This document shows, piece after piece, positions 50,163-58,483 of a stretch of DNA of 64,000 bases (positions within the stretch are counted from its first letter, which is position 1; the number at the start of each line of letters is the position of its first letter). The notes beneath the pieces were generated by a model that was not told the DNA's origin, made no database searches, and worked only from the letters and a program-made list of their open reading frames with translations. This DNA comes from Catenulispora pinistramenti (GTDB lineage Bacteria; Actinomycetota; Actinomycetes; Streptomycetales; Catenulisporaceae). The stretch spans positions 1 through 64,000 of the forward strand of contig NZ_JAAFYZ010000014.1 in the NCBI RefSeq assembly GCF_018274385.1, written 5' to 3'. Position numbers and translations under genes: made by a program.

Positions 50163-51242
50163 GTGCCGACGTCTGCTCCGATAGTCTCCGCGAATGCCGC
50201 GACCCTCGTCGGCCGCCGGCCCGAAGTCGGTGCGGACCGGCTGGTCGCCGACCTGGTCCCGCCGCCGCGTTTCGACCAGGTGCGGTTCTCCAGCTACCTG
50301 CCGAACCCAGCCGAGCCCAGCCAGACCGCGGCCCGCGACCGGTTGCAGGCCTTCGCCGCGACCGTGGGCGCCGCGCCGAAGAAGAGCGGCGGGCTGTTCC
50401 GGAAGAAGGCTCCCGCGACCGGCGCGATCGGCGTCTACCTCGACGGCGGTTTCGGCGTCGGCAAGACCCACCTGCTGGCCTCGCTCTGGCACGAGTCCCC
50501 GGCCCCGCGTGAGAAGAAGGCGTACGGCACCTTCGTCGAGTACACCAGCCTGGTCGGCGCCCTCGGCTTCAACGCCGCGGTGGAGCGGCTGTCGGATTTC
50601 GCCCTGGTCTGCATCGACGAGTTCGAACTCGACGACCCCGGCGACACCGTCCTGGTCTCCACCCTGCTCACCCGGCTGTCCGACCGCGGCGTGAAGCTGG
50701 CCGCGACCTCCAACACGCTGCCGGACAAGCTCGGCGAGGGCCGGTTCGCGGCCGCCGACTTCCTGCGCGAGATCCAGGCCCTGTCCGCGCGCTTCGAAGT
50801 GATCCGCGTGGACGGCCCCGACTACCGGCACCGCGACCTGCCGACGCCGCCCGCCCCGGTCGCCGAGGACGTCGTGCTCCGCACCGCGGACGAGCTCCCC
50901 GGCGCCACCCTGGACTCCTTCGACGGCCTGACCCACGAGTTGGCCGCGGTCCACCCCAGCCGCTACGGCGCCCTGATAGACGGCGTCAGCGCGGTCGGGC
51001 TCACCGGCGTCCGGCCGCTGGACGACCAGAACGTCGCCCTGCGCCTGGTGGTCCTGATAGACCGGCTCTACGACCGCAAGGTCCCGGTGGTCGCCTCCGG
51101 CACGCCGCTCGGCGACCTGTTCACGCCTGAGTTGCTGCGCGGCGGCTACCGCAAGAAGTACCTGCGCGCGGTCTCCCGCATCACCGCGCTGGCCCGGGAC
51201 GGCGCGGCGCTGGCCCTGGCGCACGACCCGGCCCACGCCTGA
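50163..51242 (+). CDS. zapE: ZapE/AFG1-like ATPase
   Basis: 359 residues of the AFG1/ZapE P-loop ATPase family. Walker A GGFGVGKTHLLASLWH, Walker B LVCIDEFELDD, sensor LAATSNTLPDKLGEGRF and the family's C-terminal YDRKVPVVASG region. In proteobacteria ZapE acts at the division ring under low oxygen; in eukaryotes AFG1 aids mitochondrial protein turnover. The role in actinomycetes is not settled. GTG 50163 is used; GTG at 50161 is out of frame. Divergent from the RibD-like gene. Confidence 0.88.
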   Translation: MPTSAPIVSANAATLVGRRPEVGADRLVADLVPPPRFDQVRFSSYLPNPAEPSQTAARDRLQAFAATVGAAPKKSGGLFRKKAPATGAIGVYLDGGFGVGKTHLLASLWHESPAPREKKAYGTFVEYTSLVGALGFNAAVERLSDFALVCIDEFELDDPGDTVLVSTLLTRLSDRGVKLAATSNTLPDKLGEGRFAAADFLREIQALSARFEVIRVDGPDYRHRDLPTPPAPVAEDVVLRTADELPGATLDSFDGLTHELAAVHPSRYGALIDGVSAVGLTGVRPLDDQNVALRLVVLIDRLYDRKVPVVASGTPLGDLFTPELLRGGYRKKYLRAVSRITALARDGAALALAHDPAHA

Positions 51243-51409
51243 CTGACCTTGCCGTCGGCTGACACAGCTTGCCGCCTGGCCCAGCCCGCCGCCTGACCAG
51301 CCCGCAACTCGTCCCCGCGGCCGTCCCGCTCGCCGTCCCACCTATCCCGCGAGCGCCGGAACGGCTCCCATGACGTGCGAACCGGTAGCCCGGATGGCAG
51401 GCTTCCTTC

Positions 51410-52255
51410 ATGGCGAAGTCCTACACGCACCTGCTGCGGGCCCCCGATTCCCCGGTCAAGCTGTCCAAGCTGGCGTCCGACGCGCACCCCGGCGTGGACT
51501 CGAAATCCGAGGCGCTGCAGAAGCTGCCGAAACTCGCGGCGCGCCTGGCGGACTTGCAGGAGCGGCTGTTCGCACAGTCCCGGGGCGGCACCGAGCCGGC
51601 CCGCCAGAGCCTGTTGCTGGTGTTGCAGGGCATGGACACCTCGGGCAAGGGCGGCACAGTCAAGCACGTGGCCGGCGTCATGGACCCCGGCGGCCTGCAC
51701 ATCACCTCCTTCAAGGCCCCGACCAAGGAGGAGCTGTCCCACGACTTCCTGTGGCGGATCCGCAAGGCTCTGCCGAAGCCCGGCGTGGTCGGGGTCTTCG
51801 ACCGCAGCCACTACGAGGACGTCCTCATCGTCCGGGTCCGCGACCTGGTCCCGCGCGAGCAGTGGGAGCTGCGCTACGGCCTGATCAACGAGTTCGAGCA
51901 GGAACTCGCCGACCAGGGCACGACCGTGGTCAAGTGCTTCCTGCACATCAGCCGCGACACCCAGAAGGAACGGCTGCTGGCCCGCCTGGACGATCCCACC
52001 AAGCTGTGGAAGTACAGCACCAACGACGTCGCCGAGCGCAAGCTCTGGCCGGCGTACAAAGAGGCGTATCAGGCCGCGTTGAACCTGACTTCGACCGAGA
52101 CAGCGCCCTGGTACGTGATCCCGGCCGACCGCAAGTGGTACCGGAACTTCGCCATCACCAACCTGTTGGTGGAGACGCTGGAGCGGCTGGATCCGAAATG
52201 GCCGCCGGCCGGGTACGACATCGAGGAGGAGAAGCAGCGCGTGCTCGCTTCCTGA
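51410..52255 (+). CDS. ppk2: Polyphosphate kinase 2 family protein
   Basis: 281 residues of the PPK2 family, which transfer phosphate between polyphosphate and nucleotides. Walker A LQGMDTSGKGGTVKHV, the Lys/Arg lid region after PTKEELSHDFLWRIRKALP and Walker B GVFDRSHYEDVLIVRV are intact. A single domain of this length fits the short class-I/III PPK2 enzymes that phosphorylate NMP or NDP. It is a lone gene; the 170 bases upstream hold no gene but contain short imperfect repeats after the ZapE stop. Confidence 0.93.
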   Translation: MAKSYTHLLRAPDSPVKLSKLASDAHPGVDSKSEALQKLPKLAARLADLQERLFAQSRGGTEPARQSLLLVLQGMDTSGKGGTVKHVAGVMDPGGLHITSFKAPTKEELSHDFLWRIRKALPKPGVVGVFDRSHYEDVLIVRVRDLVPREQWELRYGLINEFEQELADQGTTVVKCFLHISRDTQKERLLARLDDPTKLWKYSTNDVAERKLWPAYKEAYQAALNLTSTETAPWYVIPADRKWYRNFAITNLLVETLERLDPKWPPAGYDIEEEKQRVLAS

Positions 52256-52341
52256 TTCGAACGCAGTCTCAACACGGATTTGTGATCGAGGGGCGCCCTC
52301 TGACAGGTTGATTTGATCATCGTCTTGTCAGGAGTGGAGCA

Positions 52342-53046
52342 ATGAGGACTACGCGATCCGCCGCCGCCGCGGCCGTGTTCGCCGCCGTTTTGCTGGCGGG
52401 GGCCTGTTCGAGCAGCACGAAGTCCACGGCCGCCGCCGGAGCGCCGGCGCAGACGACCTCCTCGGCCGCCGCGCCGGTGACCGTGACGTCCACCGTGACC
52501 TCGGCCCCGGGGTCCGCCTCGGGCTCCTCGTCCGGCGGCGGGCAGTCCACTGCGGTCCCGTCGAGCGCGGGCTCGTCCCCGGCCACTGCCCCGGGCAGCG
52601 CTTCCGGGTCGGCGTGCCAGGCCTCGAATCTCAAGGTCACCATCATCCACGGCACCGACGCCGACCCGGACCCGAGCAAGACCAACGACCCGGCGACCGT
52701 CTCGTTCCAGAACACCGGCCAGAGCACCTGCACCATGCAGGGCCACGCGCAGGTCGACCTGGTCTCGACCTCCGGCATGGACTGGCCGCTGGAGGACCAG
52801 TCCGGCACCACCCCGAAGCTCACGCTGGCGCCCGGCACCAGCGCGCTGGCGAGCCTGTACGTGCTCTCGCACACCGACGGCGCCGGCACCAACGGCTTCC
52901 AGGTGAAGTCGGCCGTCATCATCCCGCCGGACACCAAGACCCCGACGACCGTCCCGTGGCCGTGGACCTGGGCCCTGGAGGACCAGTCCGCCGCGACTCA
53001 CCCGGGCACGTTCATCGGCGCGGTGAACCAGACCGCCTCCAGCTGA
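52342..53046 (+). CDS. Lipoprotein with DUF4232-type domain
   Basis: 234 residues. The lipobox LLAGAC places the lipid Cys at residue 22; a Ser/Ala/Thr/Gly-rich linker extends to about residue 90. The C-terminal domain (SACQASNLKVTIIHGTD ... VSFQNTGQSTCTMQGHAQVD ... LTLAPGTSALASLYV) matches the secreted DUF4232 family, with its two conserved cysteines. GGAGTGGAG lies before ATG. Function unknown. Confidence 0.88.
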   Translation: MRTTRSAAAAAVFAAVLLAGACSSSTKSTAAAGAPAQTTSSAAAPVTVTSTVTSAPGSASGSSSGGGQSTAVPSSAGSSPATAPGSASGSACQASNLKVTIIHGTDADPDPSKTNDPATVSFQNTGQSTCTMQGHAQVDLVSTSGMDWPLEDQSGTTPKLTLAPGTSALASLYVLSHTDGAGTNGFQVKSAVIIPPDTKTPTTVPWPWTWALEDQSAATHPGTFIGAVNQTASS

Positions 53047-53065
53047 CCGGCGACCGGCGACCGGC
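53045..53065. repeat. 7-bp triplicate (GACCGGC) at a stop codon
   Basis: Three consecutive copies of GACCGGC; the first two bases of the array are the last two of the lipoprotein's TGA stop (53044-53046). Confidence 0.85.
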
Positions 53066-53102
53066 GATCGCTGACCGCAGAGCGGTCGTTATCCTTCGCG
53101 GC

Positions 53103-53606
53103 ATGCCGACACCGACGAAGATCCGCGAAGCCACCGACGAGGACTGGCCGCACATCTGGCCGTTCTTCCGCGCCATCTGCGCTGAGGGGGATACCTACTC
53201 CTACCCCTACGAGCCCACCGAGCAGGAGGGCCGCGCGCTCTGGATGGAGCGGCCGCCGGGGCTGACCGTGGTCGCCGTCGACGCCGACGGCACCGTGCTG
53301 GGCAGCGCCAAGATGGGCCCGAACCGGCCCGGCCCCGGCGCGCACGTGGCCACCGGGAGCTACATGGTGGCTCCGGAGGCCGCGGGCCGGGGCATCGGCC
53401 GGGCCCTGGGCGAGTACTCGCTGAAGTGGGCGCGTGAGCAGGGCTACCGCGCGATGCAGTTCAACGTCGTGGTCGAGAGCAACGCCCGAGCGGTGCACCT
53501 GTGGCAGTCGATCGGGTTCCGGATCATCGGGACTGTGCCGGAGGCGTACAAGAGCCGCACGCACGGCTACGTCGGCCTGCACGTGATGTATCAGAAGCTG
53601 GATTGA
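53103..53606 (+). CDS. GNAT-family N-acetyltransferase
   Basis: 167 residues from ATG 53103. The acetyl-CoA-binding motif A is seen in YMVAPEAAGRGIGRALGEYS, and motif B in NARAVHLWQSIGFRIIGTVP with the Tyr-containing end HGYVGLHVMYQ. It adds an acetyl group to an amine on a small molecule or protein; the substrate cannot be told. TATCCT lies 8 bases upstream of ATG, as for a leaderless start. Confidence 0.9.
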   Translation: MPTPTKIREATDEDWPHIWPFFRAICAEGDTYSYPYEPTEQEGRALWMERPPGLTVVAVDADGTVLGSAKMGPNRPGPGAHVATGSYMVAPEAAGRGIGRALGEYSLKWAREQGYRAMQFNVVVESNARAVHLWQSIGFRIIGTVPEAYKSRTHGYVGLHVMYQKLD

Positions 53607-53608
53607 GA

Positions 53609-53659
53609 ACGGTCCCGGTCCGAGCTCCGCGACTTCGGGCGGGTTCGGACCGGGACCGT
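53609..53659. terminator. Bidirectional hairpin after GNAT gene
   Basis: Perfect 15-bp arms 53609-53623 and 53645-53659 (ACGGTCCCGGTCCGA) with a 21-base loop, starting 3 bases after the GNAT stop and facing the convergent reductase gene. Confidence 0.8.
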
Positions 53660-53681
53660 CTTCGACTGGGGCGACAGGTGC

Positions 53682-54659
53682 CTACGGGACCAGCAGCAGC
53701 TTGCCTGTCGTCTTGCGCGACTCCATGTCGGTCTGCGCCTGAGCGGCCTCGCCGAGCGGGTACGTGGCGCCGATCCGCACGGACAGCGTCCCGTCCTGGA
53801 GCCAGCGGAACAGGTCCCCGGCGCGCCACTCCAGCTCCTGGCGGGCGGCGATGTAGCTGCCGAGCGTCGGGCGGGTCAGGAACAGCGAGCCGCCCTGCAT
53901 CAGCCGCAGCGGCGCGACCGGCGGCACCGGGCCGGAGGCGTTGCCGAAGCTGACCAGCATGCCGCGGACCCGCAGCGAGGCCAGCGAGGCGTCGAAGGTG
54001 TCCTTGCCGACGCCGTCGTAGACCACGTGCACGCCCTGCCCGCCGTTGCGGCTGCGCACCTCGGCCGCCAGCTCCTCGCCGGACAGCTGGTCGTAGCGGA
54101 TCACCTCGTCGGCGCCGGCCTCGGCGGCCAGCTTGGCCTTCTCGGCGCTGGAGACGGTGCCGATCACCTTGGCCCCGGCCGCCTTCACCATCTGGATCAG
54201 CAGCAGACCCATGCCGCCGGCCGCGGCGTGCACCAGGGCGGTCTCGCCGGCCTTGATCGGGTACGTGCTCTGCGTCAGGTAGTGCGCGGTCATGCCCTGC
54301 AGCAGCACCGCGGCGGCGGTCTCGATGTCCACGCCGTCCGGCACCGGCACCGCCCGCTCGGCCGGCACGATCACCTGTTCGGCGTAGCTGCCGCGGGCGT
54401 CCGCGCTGGCCACCCGGTCCCCGGCCTTGAAGTCCGTGACGCCCTCGCCGACCGCCAGCACATGCCCGGCCACCTCGGCACCCGGGGTGAACGGCGGCTC
54501 GATCGGATACAGGCCGATGCGCGAGTAGATCTCGGTGAAGTTCACGCCGGCGGCGCCGACCTTCACCAGGAGCTCCCCGGGCCCCGGTTCCGGGTCGTTG
54601 ACGTCTGAGAGCTGGAGGACCTCGGGCCCGCCGGTCTGGCCGACGACGATCGCGCGCAT
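53682..54659 (-). CDS. Zinc-independent quinone oxidoreductase (MDR family)
   Basis: 325 residues of the NADPH:quinone reductase branch of the medium-chain dehydrogenase/reductase family. The N-terminal GroES-like domain lacks zinc ligands (GVNFTEIYSRIGLYPIEPPF, TPGAEVAGHVLAVGEGV), and the NADPH-binding motif is ALVHAAAGGMGLLLIQMVKA. AAAGGAT lies upstream of ATG. It reduces quinones or related enones in the cytosol. It lies behind the sulfur operon in the same direction, with 121 bases between, probably transcribed on its own. Confidence 0.93.
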   Translation of the reverse strand: MRAIVVGQTGGPEVLQLSDVNDPEPGPGELLVKVGAAGVNFTEIYSRIGLYPIEPPFTPGAEVAGHVLAVGEGVTDFKAGDRVASADARGSYAEQVIVPAERAVPVPDGVDIETAAAVLLQGMTAHYLTQSTYPIKAGETALVHAAAGGMGLLLIQMVKAAGAKVIGTVSSAEKAKLAAEAGADEVIRYDQLSGEELAAEVRSRNGGQGVHVVYDGVGKDTFDASLASLRVRGMLVSFGNASGPVPPVAPLRLMQGGSLFLTRPTLGSYIAARQELEWRAGDLFRWLQDGTLSVRIGATYPLGEAAQAQTDMESRKTTGKLLLVP

Positions 54660-54780
54660 ACACGGATCCTTTCAAAGGTTGCCAGGGTTCGCAGCTTGCA
54701 ACCCCGCTCCGGCCGCGCTGATTCCGCCGGCCCGGATGCCGGAAAGGCGCGCGGGACGGTTCAGCTCAGGTCAGCTCAGC

Positions 54781-55542
54781 TCACGCCACGTGCGCCAGGC
54801 ACCGGGTCCGCGCCCCGTCGAACCGGGCCAGTACCGCCGAGGCCACCTCCGGCGCGTTCCCGAGCTCGTCGGCCACCGCGTCCGCCCCGGCTCGCAGCGC
54901 CGAGCCGCGGATCCGGTCGGCGAGCAATCCCGGCGCCAGGAAGTACGGCGCCACCACGACCCGCCGCGCGCCGCGGCTCCGCAGCGCGCGCACGGCCGCC
55001 CCGGCCTGGTCTCCGACCGCCGGTACCGGCACCACGCGCTCCCAGCCGCTGCGCTGCCAGCCCTCGGCCAGCTCGTCCACCGCGGCGGCGGCCACCCGGT
55101 CCGAGGACCCGGCCCAGGCCAGCACCACGGACGCTTCCTCGTCCCCGGGCCACACTCCGGCCTCGCGCAGCCGCCGCTCCAGTCCGGCCAGCACCAGCGG
55201 GTGCGGACCCAGCGGCTCGGCCAGCACCGGCGTCGCCACCACGGACCGCCAGCGCGGGGGCAGCGACTCGTGCGCGGCCAGCACCGCGGCTGGAATGTCC
55301 TGCCGCACGTGGTAGGCCGAGTTCAGGAGCAGCGGCACCACCTTCACGTGCTGATACCCGTCGCGGACCAGGCCCTGAAGGGCCCGCGCCGTGGTCGGAC
55401 CGCAGTGGTCGAGGAACGCGGTCTCCACCCGCAGCTCCGGCCGCTGCGCGCGAACCGTGTCCACGAGTGCTGTGATGACTTCGCGGTGCCGCGGGTCGCG
55501 GCTTCCATGGGCGACCGCCAGCATCGCCTCTGCCTGCTTCAC
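54781..55542 (-). CDS. Sirohydrochlorin chelatase-like protein (CbiX/SirB)
   Basis: 253 residues with two CbiX-type halves. The first carries the metal/tetrapyrrole His residues in LAVAHGSRDPRH and LLLNSAYHVRQDIP; the second (VLAWAGSSDRVAAAAVDELA, RVVVAPYFLAPGLLADRI) is degenerate. In sulfur operons this protein inserts iron into sirohydrochlorin to make siroheme for sulfite reductase. GTG 55542 overlaps the permease stop (GTGA), so it ends the cys operon. Confidence 0.88.
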   Translation of the reverse strand: MKQAEAMLAVAHGSRDPRHREVITALVDTVRAQRPELRVETAFLDHCGPTTARALQGLVRDGYQHVKVVPLLLNSAYHVRQDIPAAVLAAHESLPPRWRSVVATPVLAEPLGPHPLVLAGLERRLREAGVWPGDEEASVVLAWAGSSDRVAAAAVDELAEGWQRSGWERVVPVPAVGDQAGAAVRALRSRGARRVVVAPYFLAPGLLADRIRGSALRAGADAVADELGNAPEVASAVLARFDGARTRCLAHVA

Positions 55543-56432
55543 GCCAACCCCCTCGCCTTGAGCACGCGCCGTTCCAGGGGCGCGAAGAGCAGCTGGTTGA
55601 CCGCCACGCCGACGGCCAGGATGAGCACGATGGCGGCGAACGCGCCGGACATGTCGTTGGCGTCCTGGGAGTTTTTCAGCAGGAAGCCCAGTGAGTGTCC
55701 CAGGCTCGCGGACTGGACGATGATTTCCGAGGCCAGCAGCGAACGCCAGGCGAAGGCCCAGCCCTGGCGCAGCCCGGCGAGGTAGCCGGGCAGCGCGGCC
55801 GGGAGCAGGACGTGGCGGACGGAGGCCAGGCCGCGGGCGCCGATGTTGTGGCCGACCCGCAGATAGATCGGCGGCACCTGGTCCAGGCCGGACATGACGC
55901 CGACGGCGATGGAGGGCACCGCGCCGAGCAGGACGACGGTGTAGAGCATGGCCGGGGTGGGGCCGAAGAACATCAGCGCCGGCGGGACCCAGGCGACCGA
56001 GGGCAGGGACTGGAGCCCGGACAGGATCGGCCCGAGGCCTGAGCGGACGGCCTTGTAACGCCCGACCAGGATTCCCAGCGGGGTGCCGAGGGCGACCGAG
56101 GCGCCGAAGCCGACGGCGCCGTGGCCGATGCTGTGGCCGACCGCTCCCCAGGCGTCGCCGCCGGAGAAGGTGTCCTTGAGCGAGGAGAAGACCTCCGACG
56201 GCCCGGGCAGCTTCCAGTCCGGCCAGATCTTCGCCGCGTACAGGAGCTGCCAGACGGCCACGATCAGCGCGAGGACGACGATCGGGGGTAAGACAGAGGC
56301 GGCCACCTGCCTGAGTCTGCCGGATTCCGGTTCCGTGGAGGTTTCCAGCGCGTCAAGCCCGGCTTCGATGTGTGCCAGCGTGTCGCCGCCGGTGGCGGCC
56401 CCGGCGGCGGTGTCGGTGGTGTCAGCGGCCAT
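55539..56432 (-). CDS. ABC permease for sulfonate/sulfate-like substrate
   Basis: 297 residues, an SsuC/TauC-type permease with six helices. The ATPase contact loop (EAA motif) is in VGHNIGARGLASVRHVLLPA, and SLPSVAWVPPALMFFGPT is typical of this branch. A 45-residue polar N-terminal extension precedes helix 1. It overlaps the ATPase gene by 11 bases and the chelatase gene by 4. It forms the membrane channel for the importer encoded by this operon. Confidence 0.92.
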   Translation of the reverse strand: MAADTTDTAAGAATGGDTLAHIEAGLDALETSTEPESGRLRQVAASVLPPIVVLALIVAVWQLLYAAKIWPDWKLPGPSEVFSSLKDTFSGGDAWGAVGHSIGHGAVGFGASVALGTPLGILVGRYKAVRSGLGPILSGLQSLPSVAWVPPALMFFGPTPAMLYTVVLLGAVPSIAVGVMSGLDQVPPIYLRVGHNIGARGLASVRHVLLPAALPGYLAGLRQGWAFAWRSLLASEIIVQSASLGHSLGFLLKNSQDANDMSGAFAAIVLILAVGVAVNQLLFAPLERRVLKARGLA

Positions 56433-57222
56433 GGCGGCTGATCTCCTTGCGCAGGTGGTCGGTGATCTCCACCGACAGGTCGGCGACGGCCTTGTCCTCG
56501 ATGCGGCGTGGCTGCGGGATGTCCACTTCCCACTGCTGAGCGACCCGGCCCGGGCGCGAGGACAGCAGCACCACCCGCTGGCCCAGGCGCACGGCCTCGC
56601 GGACGTTGTGGGTGACGAACAGGACCGCGAGCCCGGTGGCCTCCCACAGCCGGATCAGTTCCTCGTGCAGCACGTCCCGGGTGATGGCGTCCAGGGCGGC
56701 GAAGGGCTCGTCCATCAGCAGCACCGGGGTGTCCTGGGCCAGCGCCCGGGCCAGTGCCACGCGCTGCCGCATCCCGCCGGAGAGCTGGTGCGGCCGCTTG
56801 TCGTACGCACCGCGCAGCCGGACCAGGTCCAACAGCCGCTCGGTCTCGGCCTGCCGGTCGCGGCGCCGGGACAGCCCGCGCAGCCGCAGCGCCAGGTCGA
56901 TGTTCTCCCCGGCGGTCAGCCACGGGAACAGCGCGGACTCCTGGAACATCAGGGCGGCGCGGCCGGAGGGCACCTCGACGGTGCCCGAGCTCGGCGCGTC
57001 CAGGTCGGCGACCAGGTTCAGCAGCGTGGACTTGCCGCAGCCGGAGGCGCCGAGCAGGCACACGAACTCGCCGGGGGCCACGGTCAGGTCGATGCCGTCC
57101 AGCACCGGGGCGCCGCCGGCGAAGGTCTTGCCGACCCCGGACAGGCGCACAGCGGCGGGGGCGGTGCCGGTCGCGGACGTGACAGTACCGGGAGGCGCCG
57201 AGGTCTCGACGGTGGCGGTCAT
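56422..57222 (-). CDS. ABC importer ATPase, SsuB/TauB type
   Basis: 266 residues with all ATPase motifs: Walker A LLGASGCGKSTLLN, Q-loop LMFQESALFPW, signature LSGGMRQRVALARAL, Walker B PVLLMDEPFAALD, switch His FVTHNVREAV. The branch energises nitrate/sulfonate/taurine importers. AAGGGG lies upstream of ATG 57222. It sits between the binding protein (24 bases upstream) and the permease genes. Confidence 0.95.
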   Translation of the reverse strand: MTATVETSAPPGTVTSATGTAPAAVRLSGVGKTFAGGAPVLDGIDLTVAPGEFVCLLGASGCGKSTLLNLVADLDAPSSGTVEVPSGRAALMFQESALFPWLTAGENIDLALRLRGLSRRRDRQAETERLLDLVRLRGAYDKRPHQLSGGMRQRVALARALAQDTPVLLMDEPFAALDAITRDVLHEELIRLWEATGLAVLFVTHNVREAVRLGQRVVLLSSRPGRVAQQWEVDIPQPRRIEDKAVADLSVEITDHLRKEISRHGR

Positions 57223-57246
57223 GGCGGTATCCCCTTCGCTTCTTCG

Positions 57247-58440
57247 CTACTTGCTCGACAGCCCGGCGTCGGACACCGCGGCCCGGCCGTCCCGGGCCAG
57301 TTCGGTGTTCAGCAGCGTCAGGTCGAAGATGCCGTGCAGGTCGGTCTGCTTGAGCAGGCCGGTGGCCACGGCGTGGTCCATGGAGGTCTGGAGGGAGGCG
57401 GCCAGTGGGTCGTCGGTCACCGTCTGTTCGCTGACCGCGCGGGCGATCTCGGCGGCGGTGAGGGCCTTGCCGGTGAGGGCCTTGAGCTGGTCGTTGACCA
57501 GGGTCTGGGTGGCGGCCGGGTTCGCGGTGATCCAGGAGTTGGCGGCGATCTGCCCGTCGATCAGGGCCTTGACGGTGTCCGGGTGCGCGGTCAGGAAGTC
57601 CGTGGACACGACCAGGTTGGTGGTCGCGAACTGCCCGCCGGGCCACAGACTGCGCTCGTCGACCAGCACCTTCGCCCCGGCCTCGGCCACCATCCGGGAG
57701 GCCCACGGTTCGGGCAGCCAGGCGCCGTCGATGTGTCCGGCCTTGAACTGGTCCAGGGTGGCCGCGTTGTCCTGCGGGTTCACCGAGACGTCGCCGGTCC
57801 CGTCGGGGTTGGCCGTGAGGCCGTTCTGCTTGAGCCAGGCGCGCAGGGCGACGTCCTGGGTGTTGCCCTTCTGCGGGGTGGCCAGGGTCTTGCCCTTGAG
57901 GTCCGCGACGGAGGTGATCCCGGGCCGCACCACCAGCTCCGCGCCGCCGCTCGTGGCGCCCGCGACGATCCGCAGTGCCTGGCCGTGCGATTGGGCGAAG
58001 GCGGACAGGGCTGAGGACGGTCCGACATAGGCGGCGTCCAACTGGCCGCCGAGCAGCGCGGTCATCTCGGCCGGGCCGGCGTTGTAGATCTGGGTGGTGA
58101 GCTTGGTGGTGCCCAGTGCCTTGGCGAAGTCGCCGTGGGCGACCCCGACCACGGCGGTGGCGTGCGTGACGTTGGCGAAGTAGCCCAGCCGCAGCTCACC
58201 GGCGGCCGTGGAGGTGGTACCCACGGCGACGGAGGAGGAAGTGTCGGCCGATCCGGAGCTGTGGTCCGTGGTGGAGACGTACGCGGCGATCACCATCACC
58301 ACCGACACGATCAGCCAGCCGGCCGCGACGGTGGCGGCGACGGCAGAGAACGCCCTTCGTATCAACGCACGCTCCAGGGGGACTACAGGGATCTTCGATG
58401 TCGGAACAGCGAGCAGCGGTGAGGCACCGCGGCCCGACAT
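57247..58440 (-). CDS. Membrane-anchored substrate-binding protein, SsuA/NMT1 type
   Basis: 397 residues. An uncleaved-looking N-terminal helix (about 32-55, VAATVAAGWLIVSVVMVIAA) replaces a lipobox, so the binding protein is anchored by a signal anchor. The periplasmic-binding domain starts at RLGYFANVTHATAVVGVAHG and continues with AYVGPSSALSAFAQSHGQAL and DGAWLPEPWASRMV, typical of the aliphatic-sulfonate/nitrate-binding family. It follows cysN by 43 bases. In this context it probably brings in a sulfonate or sulfate. Confidence 0.9.
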   Translation of the reverse strand: MSGRGASPLLAVPTSKIPVVPLERALIRRAFSAVAATVAAGWLIVSVVMVIAAYVSTTDHSSGSADTSSSVAVGTTSTAAGELRLGYFANVTHATAVVGVAHGDFAKALGTTKLTTQIYNAGPAEMTALLGGQLDAAYVGPSSALSAFAQSHGQALRIVAGATSGGAELVVRPGITSVADLKGKTLATPQKGNTQDVALRAWLKQNGLTANPDGTGDVSVNPQDNAATLDQFKAGHIDGAWLPEPWASRMVAEAGAKVLVDERSLWPGGQFATTNLVVSTDFLTAHPDTVKALIDGQIAANSWITANPAATQTLVNDQLKALTGKALTAAEIARAVSEQTVTDDPLAASLQTSMDHAVATGLLKQTDLHGIFDLTLLNTELARDGRAAVSDAGLSSK

Positions 58441-58483
58441 CGGACGTCCCCGGTGAAGTTGTGGGTGAACAGGGCGCGCTCGA

